This document shows, piece after piece, positions 1 to 6,438 of a stretch of DNA of 12,567 bases. Both the position numbers and the translations under genes were made by a program. The DNA comes from an uncultured Prevotella sp. (GTDB taxonomy: Bacteria; Bacteroidota; Bacteroidia; Bacteroidales; Bacteroidaceae): the NCBI GenBank assembly GCA_947072805.1, contig CAMTJK010000076.1:1-12567 (forward strand), in the 5' to 3' direction. The notes under the pieces are model-generated. The model was not told the origin of the DNA, ran no database searches, and was given only the letters and a program-made list of their open reading frames with translations. Every line of letters starts with the position of its first letter. Within the stretch, counting starts at the first letter, position 1.

Positions 1-13
1 TATAGCTTTTATC

Positions 14-64
14 GCATCGCCGTTACGTCGAAATCGCAATGCGATTTCGACGTAACGGCGATGC
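14..64. repeat. 51-bp near-perfect palindrome (25-bp arms)
   Basis: Bases 14-38 and 40-64 are exact reverse complements around a single central base (A at 39). The left arm begins GCATCGCCGTTACG and the right arm ends CGTAACGGCGATGC. As RNA it would fold into a stem of about 24 bp closed by a three-base AAT loop. There is no T-run directly after it on either strand, so it is not a textbook intrinsic terminator. It lies about 200 bp past the stop of the Nudix gene, in a region without a supported gene. It could be a dispersed intergenic palindrome, a factor-binding or processing site, or the end of a small mobile element. The palindrome is read directly from the sequence; its role is unknown. 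Confidence 0.9.
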
Positions 65-103
65 CAATACGACGTAATCGCGTTGCCAAAAAAGCGTAAT
101 CGT
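48..103. repeat. degenerate tandem direct repeats overlapping the palindrome
   Basis: The right arm of the palindrome contains a 22-bp unit at 48-69 starting CGACGTAA and ending GCCAATA. The next 22 bp (70-91) start CGACGTAA and end GCCAAAA, matching at 18 of 22 positions. A third, poorer copy follows around 92-103 (GCGTAATCG). A short CCCG-T-CGGG palindrome sits at 111-119. The arrangement suggests decayed copies of one repeat unit. Confidence 0.6.
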
Positions 104-167
104 TTTTCGACCCGTCGGGAGCATAATTTGCCCCACTTTGATTAACAAATTTTTACACCTAGAATGC

Positions 168-190
168 CGGATTTAAAAATGTTAAATCCG
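168..190 (-). terminator. hairpin downstream of the Nudix gene, possible terminator
   Basis: Arms CGGATTTAA (168-176) and TTAAATCCG (182-190) pair perfectly over 9 bp with a 5-base loop. It lies about 70 bp beyond the stop codon of the minus-strand Nudix gene and could end the peptidase-Nudix transcript. It is symmetric and lacks an adjacent T-tract, so its strand and termination activity are uncertain. Confidence 0.35.
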
Positions 191-259
191 ACCAAATATC
201 TTTACATTTTAGCTTTTGTTCACACTCCTTTTTCAGGTCTCAAAACATCTGTATAAAAG

Positions 260-790
260 TTATTGTTTTTTCTTGTCGAGATATTTTCGCAGGGCGTGCC
301 TTATGGACCGCATTCCGAACTGTTCCGTATGTATTTCCTTTAGCGGTACCCAGAAGCATTCTGCGGCGTCGTCGGCAGCCTTGGGCGTAGTGCCGGCATC
401 TACCTTGCAGCTGAAGAACATGTCGAGCGTATGTATTTCCAGACCCGAATATAGATAGATGTTGGGCAAGCTGAACAGATACTCGGCAGCAGTAACCTTC
501 AGTCCTGTTTCCTCCTTCACTTCGCGTGCTATTGCCTCTTCGGCAGTCTCGTCGATGTCGGTGAAGCCACCCGGCAGATCGAGCATGCCCTTGGCGGGCT
601 CTTTGCCCCTGCGCTCCACGAGCAGTTCGCCTTGTTCGTTGAGAATGAAGGCGGCGGTGGCAGCCCGCGGGTTCATGTAGAACACGAAACCGCAGTTGTC
701 ACACTTCTTGCTCCGTTCGTTGTTTACTTTAAAATGCTTGCTGCCGCATCTCGGGCAGTATTTGAATTTCTCTAACGGATGAATATCCAT
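260..790 (-). CDS. Nudix hydrolase with N-terminal zinc ribbon
   Basis: 176-residue cytoplasmic hydrolase of the Nudix superfamily, which cleaves nucleoside-diphosphate-linked substrates. A four-cysteine zinc ribbon comes first (C12, C15, C30, C33, in CPRCG and CDNCG). The Nudix box then fits the consensus exactly: G75, E81, R89-E90, E93-E94, G96, with metal-binding glutamates in REVKEETG. A zinc ribbon ahead of a Nudix domain recalls NADH pyrophosphatase (NudC), but the protein is shorter than NudC and I do not see the NudC signature after the box, so the substrate is unassigned. The start at 790 is chosen because it precedes the ribbon directly. It lies 35 bp after the peptidase gene with no TAnnTTTG box between them, which suggests cotranscription. 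The family assignment is firm; the substrate is not. Confidence 0.9.
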   Translation of the reverse strand: MDIHPLEKFKYCPRCGSKHFKVNNERSKKCDNCGFVFYMNPRAATAAFILNEQGELLVERRGKEPAKGMLDLPGGFTDIDETAEEAIAREVKEETGLKVTAAEYLFSLPNIYLYSGLEIHTLDMFFSCKVDAGTTPKAADDAAECFWVPLKEIHTEQFGMRSIRHALRKYLDKKKQ

Positions 791-825
791 GTCTGTTCTG
801 TTTTTATTGTTTGTGTGTTATTGTG

Positions 826-3093
826 TCATCTTATCACCACCTTCTTGCCTTTGTGCAGGTATATGCCCTTCTTTACGGGCTTCGTAGTGCGCAGTCCGTC
901 GAGCGAGAAGTACGGTTCGTTGTCTGTTTCGGTGTCTGTCAGAGTCTGTTCTATGCCCGATGTGGGAGTGAAGTATACCTGCTGCAGCACCTCATTGGCA
1001 GAGGTGTCGCTGAAATTCTTGTAGTAAAGTATTTGCAGTGCGTGTCTTGTGCCGGGTGTCAGGCCCTCGAGCAGATATGTGAACGACACGGTCTCGCCCG
1101 GTTCTATGGGCTTGTAGATGGATAAGTCGTTAAGCCATTCGTAGTATCTCGTGGCGGCGTTATATATGTAAGTCCTTGCCACCATCGGTCGCAGGTAGGT
1201 ATCGGTACCGTTGTTGGTCACCGAGAAGCTGCACACTTCAGGATTGTTCTTGTCGAAGGTCACCGCTTGAGCCATTTTCAGTGAGCTTTCTGTGGTCGGT
1301 ACGGTGCGTATGTCTACCGTTGTGCTGCCCAGGTAGACGGTTGATGAGCCGTCGGCAGCGTAGAAGAAGAGCTTGTGTGTGCCTGCAACCTCGGGCGTGA
1401 ATGACAAAGCAAATTCTCCCTCCTCGTCTGCGGCAACGATGAGAGCCGACATCGAGACATATTTTGCTTCGGTGCTGCCCGGAGCGGTTTCGTACAGGTA
1501 GATGGTTCCGTTAAGTTCGTCGCTGTTGTTTTTCATCTTCACGTTTACAATCTGTTCGCTTGTGGCGGTGAGGTTGCCCGTCACCTTAGTTTCGGTGACC
1601 GTGATGTCTATAATAGGATGCGATGTTATCTTTATGCTCTTGTCGGCACCCACGTTCACCTCGGCATATAGCGTAGGATGTGAGCAGCGCGTCCATTGCG
1701 ATGTGCCCGCAATGCGGCAAACGGGATAGACGGAATATTTTCCTGCGGCGAGGTTGTAGCTGCTCAGGTAGTCGCCAAACTCCGACAGTTCGCTCATTCC
1801 GGGCACTTTAAGTCCCGTCCTCGACTTCAGCGTCTGCCTGCTGCCCGCCTCGCTGCACAGTTCCAGCGCTATGTCGTACGAAATCTCCCTGTTGTTGTAG
1901 TTGATGAAGTTGAAAGCCACGTAGCTCGCTTCCACTTTCAGATTCAGCGACTGTAGCAACTCTCCTGCTTCCACGTCGCCGTCAGCCGGCGGGCGTATTC
2001 CTATTATGGCACTTTGATAATTTGTGTAGCCGTCGGAAGTGGTGCTTCCGCCTATTCCGGAGCCTTCGGGGTCGAGTACGGACAGCAGGAAGTAGCCGTC
2101 GCACCATCCGCTCCATCCCCAGTTGATATGGTAGAGACCGTCGCGGTAGCCGTCGCATACAAACGCGTGTCCTACGCTCGCGCTCTGTCCGGAGTATACT
2201 ACGGGGCGTCCCGCAGCCAGTTCGGAGTATATCAGATTGTCCCATCCGTCGATAGAGTATATATGGCGCGACTGGCAGCTCAGCGACTTGCTGTAGCCGA
2301 AATATTTTCTCAGCGCGTATGCCATGTCATCGAGATAAGCCCCTGTGCCTACAAATTCAATGTAATTGGCTTTGGCAGCCTGTGCCAGATACAGGTTGAG
2401 CCTTGCCATCTCGTCGACGGCGGTGCCCTGTTCAGAGCTGCTGTAAGAGTCTTTCATCACGTCCCAGTTGAAGGTTGCGGGCGGCAGTGCGCCTATTCCG
2501 TACCATTCCGGAATGGTGGTGCATGCCTCTTTGGGCCACTTGTTGTATCGCATCACCTGCGCCGTGGCGGTGATGGTGCAGCCCGTATAATGATTGTAGG
2601 TGCTTGAGTTATGCTGGAAAGCAGGCATCATGTTGTTGTATGGAGCGTCCTGGTCCCAGGTGGAAGTAACCATTGGCTCTATTGCCGCGTGCTGCTGCGG
2701 CACATAAGCCTTGCCCCCCTGTCCGAGCGCCTCCACCTCGGCGGCACATCCGTCGAGCCACGCGCGGAAGTTGGCGGGAATGTCGGCCTCGTTGAACGAG
2801 CCGCGCTCGGCATATCCCAGCAAGCCGTCGGCAGTGCCTGCGGCATCGTTTCCGGCTATGATTACAAAGCCCTTGTTGTCATCGAAATCGAAAACATAAT
2901 AGCCCGGATTGGCAGCCTCCGACGATTGCAGCGGAGCCCTGTACACCGGTTCAGCCTTCAGGGAGATGCTTTTACCCTGCATAGCCGCAACGGCACGGGC
3001 CTTGCGCAGGGCGGAAGTCTTGTTGATGGGAGAGGCAGAAGCTGTCAGAACGGTAAGGATAAACACTGACAGCAAGAAAACATATTTGTTCAT
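826..3093 (-). CDS. secreted C10-family (streptopain-like) cysteine peptidase
   Basis: 755-residue exported protease. Residues 1-20 form a signal peptide (hydrophobic core FLLSVFILTVL, cleavage near ASA-SP). Residues of about 22-140 resemble the Spi-type propeptide that keeps C10 proteases inactive (YYVFDFDDNKGFVIIAGND). The catalytic domain covers about 141-370: nucleophile Cys172 in TGCTITATAQVMRYNKWP, catalytic His309 in GHAFVCDGY, then the conserved INWGW (residues 323-327) and DGYFLL. The remaining 385 or so residues look like beta-rich Ig-type modules and end in GIYLHKGKKVVIR, similar to C-terminal tails of exported Prevotella proteins. An upstream in-frame ATG at 3249 would add 52 residues, but that extension crosses the promoter and hides the signal peptide, so 3093 is preferred. 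The likely role is extracellular or surface proteolysis; the natural substrate cannot be read from sequence. Confidence 0.92.
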   Translation of the reverse strand: MNKYVFLLSVFILTVLTASASPINKTSALRKARAVAAMQGKSISLKAEPVYRAPLQSSEAANPGYYVFDFDDNKGFVIIAGNDAAGTADGLLGYAERGSFNEADIPANFRAWLDGCAAEVEALGQGGKAYVPQQHAAIEPMVTSTWDQDAPYNNMMPAFQHNSSTYNHYTGCTITATAQVMRYNKWPKEACTTIPEWYGIGALPPATFNWDVMKDSYSSSEQGTAVDEMARLNLYLAQAAKANYIEFVGTGAYLDDMAYALRKYFGYSKSLSCQSRHIYSIDGWDNLIYSELAAGRPVVYSGQSASVGHAFVCDGYRDGLYHINWGWSGWCDGYFLLSVLDPEGSGIGGSTTSDGYTNYQSAIIGIRPPADGDVEAGELLQSLNLKVEASYVAFNFINYNNREISYDIALELCSEAGSRQTLKSRTGLKVPGMSELSEFGDYLSSYNLAAGKYSVYPVCRIAGTSQWTRCSHPTLYAEVNVGADKSIKITSHPIIDITVTETKVTGNLTATSEQIVNVKMKNNSDELNGTIYLYETAPGSTEAKYVSMSALIVAADEEGEFALSFTPEVAGTHKLFFYAADGSSTVYLGSTTVDIRTVPTTESSLKMAQAVTFDKNNPEVCSFSVTNNGTDTYLRPMVARTYIYNAATRYYEWLNDLSIYKPIEPGETVSFTYLLEGLTPGTRHALQILYYKNFSDTSANEVLQQVYFTPTSGIEQTLTDTETDNEPYFSLDGLRTTKPVKKGIYLHKGKKVVIR

Positions 3094-3122
3094 AAACAAT
3101 GAAAAATTAAATGAATCCGCTG

Positions 3123-3130
3123 CAAAAGTA
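3123..3130 (-). promoter_or_regulatory. Bacteroidetes-type -7 box for the peptidase-Nudix transcript
   Basis: On the minus strand this reads TACTTTTG, an exact match to TAnnTTTG. It is 29 bp upstream of the peptidase ATG, which gives a leader of about 25 nt. A TTTG lies only 14 nt further upstream, too close for the usual -33 spacing of about 19-20, so only the -7 element is convincing. Confidence 0.6.
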
Positions 3131-3213
3131 TAAAATAATAATGACAAAGCAGTCCGACACAGCGCGTTTTGTGCCAAATTAGCCGCCAGAAAAGCAAAAA
3201 ACAAAGCAAAAGT

Positions 3214-3244
3214 TTTGAAAACCAAACAAGTTACATTACCTTTG
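3214..3244 (+). promoter_or_regulatory. Bacteroidetes-type promoter for the DUF2851 operon
   Basis: TTTG at 3214-3217 and TACCTTTG at 3237-3244 are separated by 19 bp, matching the Bacteroidetes consensus TTTG-N19/20-TAnnTTTG at both elements. Transcription would begin near 3250, giving a leader of about 70 nt before the ATG at 3319. It diverges from the peptidase promoter about 85 bp away. Confidence 0.75.
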
Positions 3245-3318
3245 TTCATTTAGGCAGGTCAAAGACAGACAATACATCAGCCACAGACCCGCCGGCACAA
3301 AACCAAAAAGCCAAAAGC

Positions 3319-4635
3319 ATGGAACAGCTGCTGCACTACGTATGGAAACACAGGCTCGTCAAAACCGAAGCACTGACCACCACCGACGGACGCGAGGTGG
3401 AAATAATAGACCCCGGACTGCACAACCATAACGCCGGACCAGACTTCTTCAATGCCAAGATAAAGATTGCGGGGACACTCTGGGTGGGCAACGTGGAGAT
3501 TCACGACAAGGCATCGCAATGGGTGATGCACGGACACCACAGGGACTGCTCGTACGACAACGTGGTGCTACATGTGGTGGCAGACAACGATGCCGAGGTT
3601 GCCGACTCGCAGGGCAGGGTGGTGCCGCAGATGGTACTCGGCGTGCCAAAGTACGTGACAGACAACTATCACGAGCTGATGACCACCGAACGATTCCCGC
3701 CATGCTACAGAATAGTGCCCGGACTGAACGGCATAACCGTGAGCTCGTGGATGGCGGCACTGCAAACGGAACGCCTCGAACGGAAGACTGCCGACATAAG
3801 ACGGCGCGCAGAGCTGAAGGGTGGCTCGTGGGAAGATGCCTGCTTCGTGACACTGGCACGCAACTACGGCTTCGGAATAAACGGAGATGCCTTTGAGCAG
3901 TGGGCTATGAACGTGCCCCTGCATGCCGTGGCACACCACCGCGACGACATCTTCCAGGTGGAGGCACTCTTCATGGGACAGGCAGGACTGCTCGACACGG
4001 AGGCTTTACCACAGAAATACAGAGACAATGCCTTGAACGACGACTATTACAAGCGGCTGTCGGCAGAATATACATTCCTCGCACACAAGTTCTCGCTCAC
4101 GCCGATGGACAGAAAGCTGTGGCGATTCCTTCGACTGCGACCGCAGAACTTCCCCCACATAAGGATATCGCAGCTCGCCAACCTCTACCACAGCGGCAGG
4201 ATGGGGCTAAGGGCTCTGGCAGAATGTAACACCGTGGCAGACATAGAACGCCTGCTCGACACACATGTAACACCCTATTGGGAAACACATTATGCCTTCG
4301 GAGTACAGAGCACGCGCAACGACAAGCACCTCTCGGCGGCATCGCTCAACCTTATAGTGATAAATACCGCCATCCCCATGCTCTTCGCTTACGGCAGACA
4401 CATATCCGACGACAGCCTGTGCAACCGAGCTTTCGAGATGCTTGAAAGTTTAAAGCCCGAAAACAACAACATCATAAGGATGTGGCGCGAATGCGGACTG
4501 AACGTGCGCTCGGCGGGAGACAGTCAGGCACTGCTGCAGCTGAAAAACGAATACTGCGACAAAAGAGACTGCCTGAGATGTCGCATAGGATATGAATACA
4601 TGAAAACGGCTTTCCTCCGCAAGGCAGGGCAGTGA
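3319..4635 (+). CDS. DUF2851 family protein, function unknown
   Basis: 438-residue protein matching the DUF2851 family, which I know as conserved in Bacteroidetes without an assigned activity. Its start, MEQLLHYVWKHRL, is typical of the family, followed by the conserved EIIDPGLHNHNAGPDFFNAK and GNVEIH, then YDNVVLHVV. The N-terminal half is rich in acidic and histidine residues (NAGPDF, VEIH, LHVV), which could suit a metal-dependent enzyme, but that is speculation. The C-terminus has a conserved-looking cysteine cluster C413, C418, C421 in YCDKRDCLRCRIGYEYM. There is no signal peptide or membrane segment, so it is probably cytoplasmic. An ATG at 3169 would add 50 residues, but the predicted promoter lies within that extension and homology begins at MEQLL, so 3319 is chosen. 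It is the first gene of a likely operon with the thioesterase (50 bp gap) and dprA. Confidence 0.88.
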   Translation: MEQLLHYVWKHRLVKTEALTTTDGREVEIIDPGLHNHNAGPDFFNAKIKIAGTLWVGNVEIHDKASQWVMHGHHRDCSYDNVVLHVVADNDAEVADSQGRVVPQMVLGVPKYVTDNYHELMTTERFPPCYRIVPGLNGITVSSWMAALQTERLERKTADIRRRAELKGGSWEDACFVTLARNYGFGINGDAFEQWAMNVPLHAVAHHRDDIFQVEALFMGQAGLLDTEALPQKYRDNALNDDYYKRLSAEYTFLAHKFSLTPMDRKLWRFLRLRPQNFPHIRISQLANLYHSGRMGLRALAECNTVADIERLLDTHVTPYWETHYAFGVQSTRNDKHLSAASLNLIVINTAIPMLFAYGRHISDDSLCNRAFEMLESLKPENNNIIRMWRECGLNVRSAGDSQALLQLKNEYCDKRDCLRCRIGYEYMKTAFLRKAGQ

Positions 4636-4685
4636 CATAAGAACACGGCAGGAACGGAAGAATAAGAATAAGACAACTGAAAACA

Positions 4686-5087
4686 ATGGAATATATCTTT
4701 GAAACGAAAATGATGGTGCGCGACTACGAATGCGACATCGAGGGTATTGTGAACAATGCCAACTATCTTCACTACACGGAACATACGCGTCACCTCTTCC
4801 TGAAGCACCGCGGACTTAGCTTCGCCGAGATGCACAGAAAGGGAACAGACGCCGTGGTGGCACGGATGAACCTGCAATACAAGGTGCCACTGCGATGCGA
4901 CGACGAATTCTTCTCCAGACTCGCCATCAGGAAAGAGGGGCTGCGATACATATTCTATCAGGATATTTACCGAGCCGCCGACAACAGACTTTGTTTCAAG
5001 GGAGTAATAGAGATAGTGTGCCTGGTGAACGGACGCCTTGCCGAGAGCGAGGAATATGACAGGGCGCTGATTGGCGCAGCAGAGTAG
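4686..5087 (+). CDS. hotdog-fold acyl-CoA thioesterase (4HBT/YbgC-like)
   Basis: 133-residue single-domain hotdog protein predicted to hydrolyse acyl-CoA (or related) thioesters in the cytoplasm. The diagnostic N-terminal segment is VRDYECDIEGIVNNANYLHY (residues 11-30): Asp17 aligns with the catalytic aspartate of the 4-hydroxybenzoyl-CoA thioesterase family, followed by GIVNN and Tyr27. The following HTRHLFL helix and the strands LQYKVPLRCDDEFF and GVIEIVCL fit the fold. Length is normal for the family. The start is the only ATG that keeps the motif near the N-terminus. It sits between the DUF2851 gene and dprA on the same strand, with gaps of 50 and 74 bp and no clear internal promoter, so one transcript is likely. 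The in vivo substrate is unknown. Confidence 0.88.
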   Translation: MEYIFETKMMVRDYECDIEGIVNNANYLHYTEHTRHLFLKHRGLSFAEMHRKGTDAVVARMNLQYKVPLRCDDEFFSRLAIRKEGLRYIFYQDIYRAADNRLCFKGVIEIVCLVNGRLAESEEYDRALIGAAE

Positions 5088-5161
5088 GGAAGCCGACCGC
5101 ACAACCACTGTATCTGCCTGTGCCCGCAACGCTAACGTGAAAACATAATGAACAAACAGAT

Positions 5162-6295
5162 ATGACAATGCCGTACAATGAGACATTACATGCCATCGCT
5201 CTGACAAGACTGGGCGGTTTCAACTTCCGTGACGTGCTTGCCATATACAGGGCTTTCGGCAGTGCCGAGGCTGTATATGAGCACCGTAACGACATAGCTG
5301 ACACCGTGCCGGAATGTACGCCGAGGCTCGCAAAGGCGCTGAAAGACTGGGACGAGCCGCTGAAAAGGGCGGAAAAGGAGATGGCGTTCATGGAAAAGCA
5401 CGGCATAAGGGCTCTCGCCGCCGCCGACAACGACTATCCGCAAAGGCTGAAGGAGTGTGTCGATGCGCCGCTGATGCTATATTACAAGGGTTCTGCCAAC
5501 CTCAACGCAAGGCGGATAGTGTCGGTAATTGGCACGCGCCATTGCACAGCTTACGGACAGGACCTCATCAGAAAGCTGGTGACACGACTGAAAGAACTGT
5601 GCCCGGAGGCCCTGGTGGTGAGCGGACTGGCTTACGGCGTGGATATAAACGCACACAGGTGTGCGCTCGACTGCGGGCTCGACACAATAGGTGTGCTTGC
5701 TCATGGCCTTGACACCGTATATCCGGCAGGACACCGCAATACGGCAAAGGAAATGCTTACAAAGGGAGGTCTGCTCACGGAATTTATGTCGGAAACAAAC
5801 GCCGACAAGGTAAACTTCGTGCGCCGAAACAGAATTGTGGCAGGGGTGGCTGACGCAACGATACTCGTGGAATCGGCACAAAAGGGTGGGGGACTTATCA
5901 CCACATCGATAGCAAGGAGCTACAACCGCGACGTCTTCGCCTTTCCGGGACCGGTGGGAGCCAACTGGTCGGAGGGCTGCAACTGTCTTATACGCGACAA
6001 TGGGGCGCAACTTATAACGTGTGCCGACGATGTGGTGAAGGCTATGGGATGGGAGGACGACGCCATCCTGTCTACAGCCAAGGCGGCAGGGATAGAACGA
6101 CAACTCTTTCCCGAACTCGACAGTGACGAACAGCGTGTGGTGGAGGTGCTGAAAGGATGCAACGATTTGCAGACAAACATAATATCGGTAAAGGCTAACA
6201 TGCCTATAAACAAGGTGTCGGCGGTGCTCTTCAAGCTCGAAATGAAGGGTGTTGTAAAGCCTTACGCAGGTGGCGTAATACATCTTATATCATAA
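5162..6295 (+). CDS. dprA: DNA-processing protein DprA
   Basis: 377-residue DprA/Smf protein. In the known family it binds single-stranded DNA taken up during transformation, protects it and loads RecA. An N-terminal helical region (about 1-100; TRLGGFNFRDVLAIYRAFGS) precedes the Rossmann-like domain: SVIGTR (121-126), SGLAYGVDINAH (154-165), the conserved VNFVRRNRIVAGVADATILVE (217-237, with R-N-R-I), GGGLITTSIA (242-251) and the FPGPVGANWSEGCN loop (261-274). Residues of about 315-377 (DEQRVVEVLKG...INKVSAVLFKLEMKGVVK) form the C-terminal winged helix. Length is typical. A second ATG lies two codons in (5168), so the exact start is ambiguous by two residues. It is the last gene of the plus-strand group and is followed by hairpins and a repeat element. 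No competence pilus genes are in the window, so natural transformation cannot be inferred. Confidence 0.95.
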   Translation: MTMPYNETLHAIALTRLGGFNFRDVLAIYRAFGSAEAVYEHRNDIADTVPECTPRLAKALKDWDEPLKRAEKEMAFMEKHGIRALAAADNDYPQRLKECVDAPLMLYYKGSANLNARRIVSVIGTRHCTAYGQDLIRKLVTRLKELCPEALVVSGLAYGVDINAHRCALDCGLDTIGVLAHGLDTVYPAGHRNTAKEMLTKGGLLTEFMSETNADKVNFVRRNRIVAGVADATILVESAQKGGGLITTSIARSYNRDVFAFPGPVGANWSEGCNCLIRDNGAQLITCADDVVKAMGWEDDAILSTAKAAGIERQLFPELDSDEQRVVEVLKGCNDLQTNIISVKANMPINKVSAVLFKLEMKGVVKPYAGGVIHLIS

Positions 6296-6315
6296 ACACT
6301 GCGGCGTGTCTTTTT
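6296..6315 (+). terminator. weak terminator candidate after dprA
   Basis: ACAC (6296-6299) and GTGT (6306-6309) flank a six-base loop and are followed by CTTTTT (6310-6315). It starts immediately after the dprA stop codon. The 4-bp stem is short, so this is a low-confidence intrinsic terminator; the larger inverted repeat that follows may do the job instead. Confidence 0.3.
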
Positions 6316-6400
6316 AACCCAAATCGGTCATTAGCGTTATGATGGCAAAAAGAAGGTTTGTTTGCGCATAACAGTAACGGTATAATGACCGGTTTGGGTT
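6316..6400. repeat. 85-bp inverted-repeat element, copy 1 (short form)
   Basis: The element is bounded by AACCCAAATCGGTCATTA (6316-6333) and TAATGACCGGTTTGGGTT (6383-6400), terminal inverted repeats that match at 17 of 18 positions (the single difference would be a G-U pair in RNA). An inner pair GTTATG (6336-6341) and CATAAC (6367-6372) continues the stem. The interior 6341-6375 matches copy 2 (10450-10484) at 32 of 35 bases, so this is a repeated element and not a chance hairpin. It lies between the convergent dprA and polA genes. No coding capacity or clear target-site duplication is visible. It could be a MITE/REP-like repeat or a structured bidirectional terminator. Confidence 0.85.
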
Positions 6401-6425
6401 TATCCCAAAGGCTTATTTGGTATAA
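6400..6425. terminator. hairpin between dprA and polA, possible bidirectional terminator
   Basis: TTATCCCAAA (6400-6409) and TTTGGTATAA (6416-6425) pair at 9 of 10 positions around a GGCTTA loop. On the plus strand TATTTTC follows closely. It starts 14 bp beyond the polA stop in the minus direction. CCCAAA at 6404-6409 could alternatively pair with TTTGGG at 6393-6398 inside the neighbouring element, so competing folds are possible. Confidence 0.4.
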
Positions 6426-6438
6426 TATTTTCGGTAAT

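Noticed and set aside
14..119. CRISPR array at the left end
   Set aside because: The repeats are adjacent, degenerate and lack unique spacers of constant length; no cas genes are present.
216..458. Plus-strand frame of 80 codons overlapping the Nudix gene end
   Set aside because: Antisense to the Nudix domain; no motif and no promoter match upstream.
2014..2607. Plus-strand frame of 197 codons opposite the C10 peptidase
   Set aside because: It overlaps the catalytic domain of a convincing gene and its translation is low-complexity Val/Ala/Gly/Tyr with no motif.
3094..3249. N-terminal extension of the C10 peptidase to an ATG at 3249
   Set aside because: It would place an internal signal peptide at residue 53 and run through the -7 box at 3123-3130.
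5477..6283. Minus-strand frame of 268 codons opposite dprA
   Set aside because: It is a shadow of the DprA Rossmann and winged-helix domains; His/Tyr/Cys-rich with no family resemblance.
6316..6400. Insertion sequence with transposase
   Set aside because: The elements are only 85 and 166 bp with no coding capacity, and no clear target-site duplication could be found at their edges.
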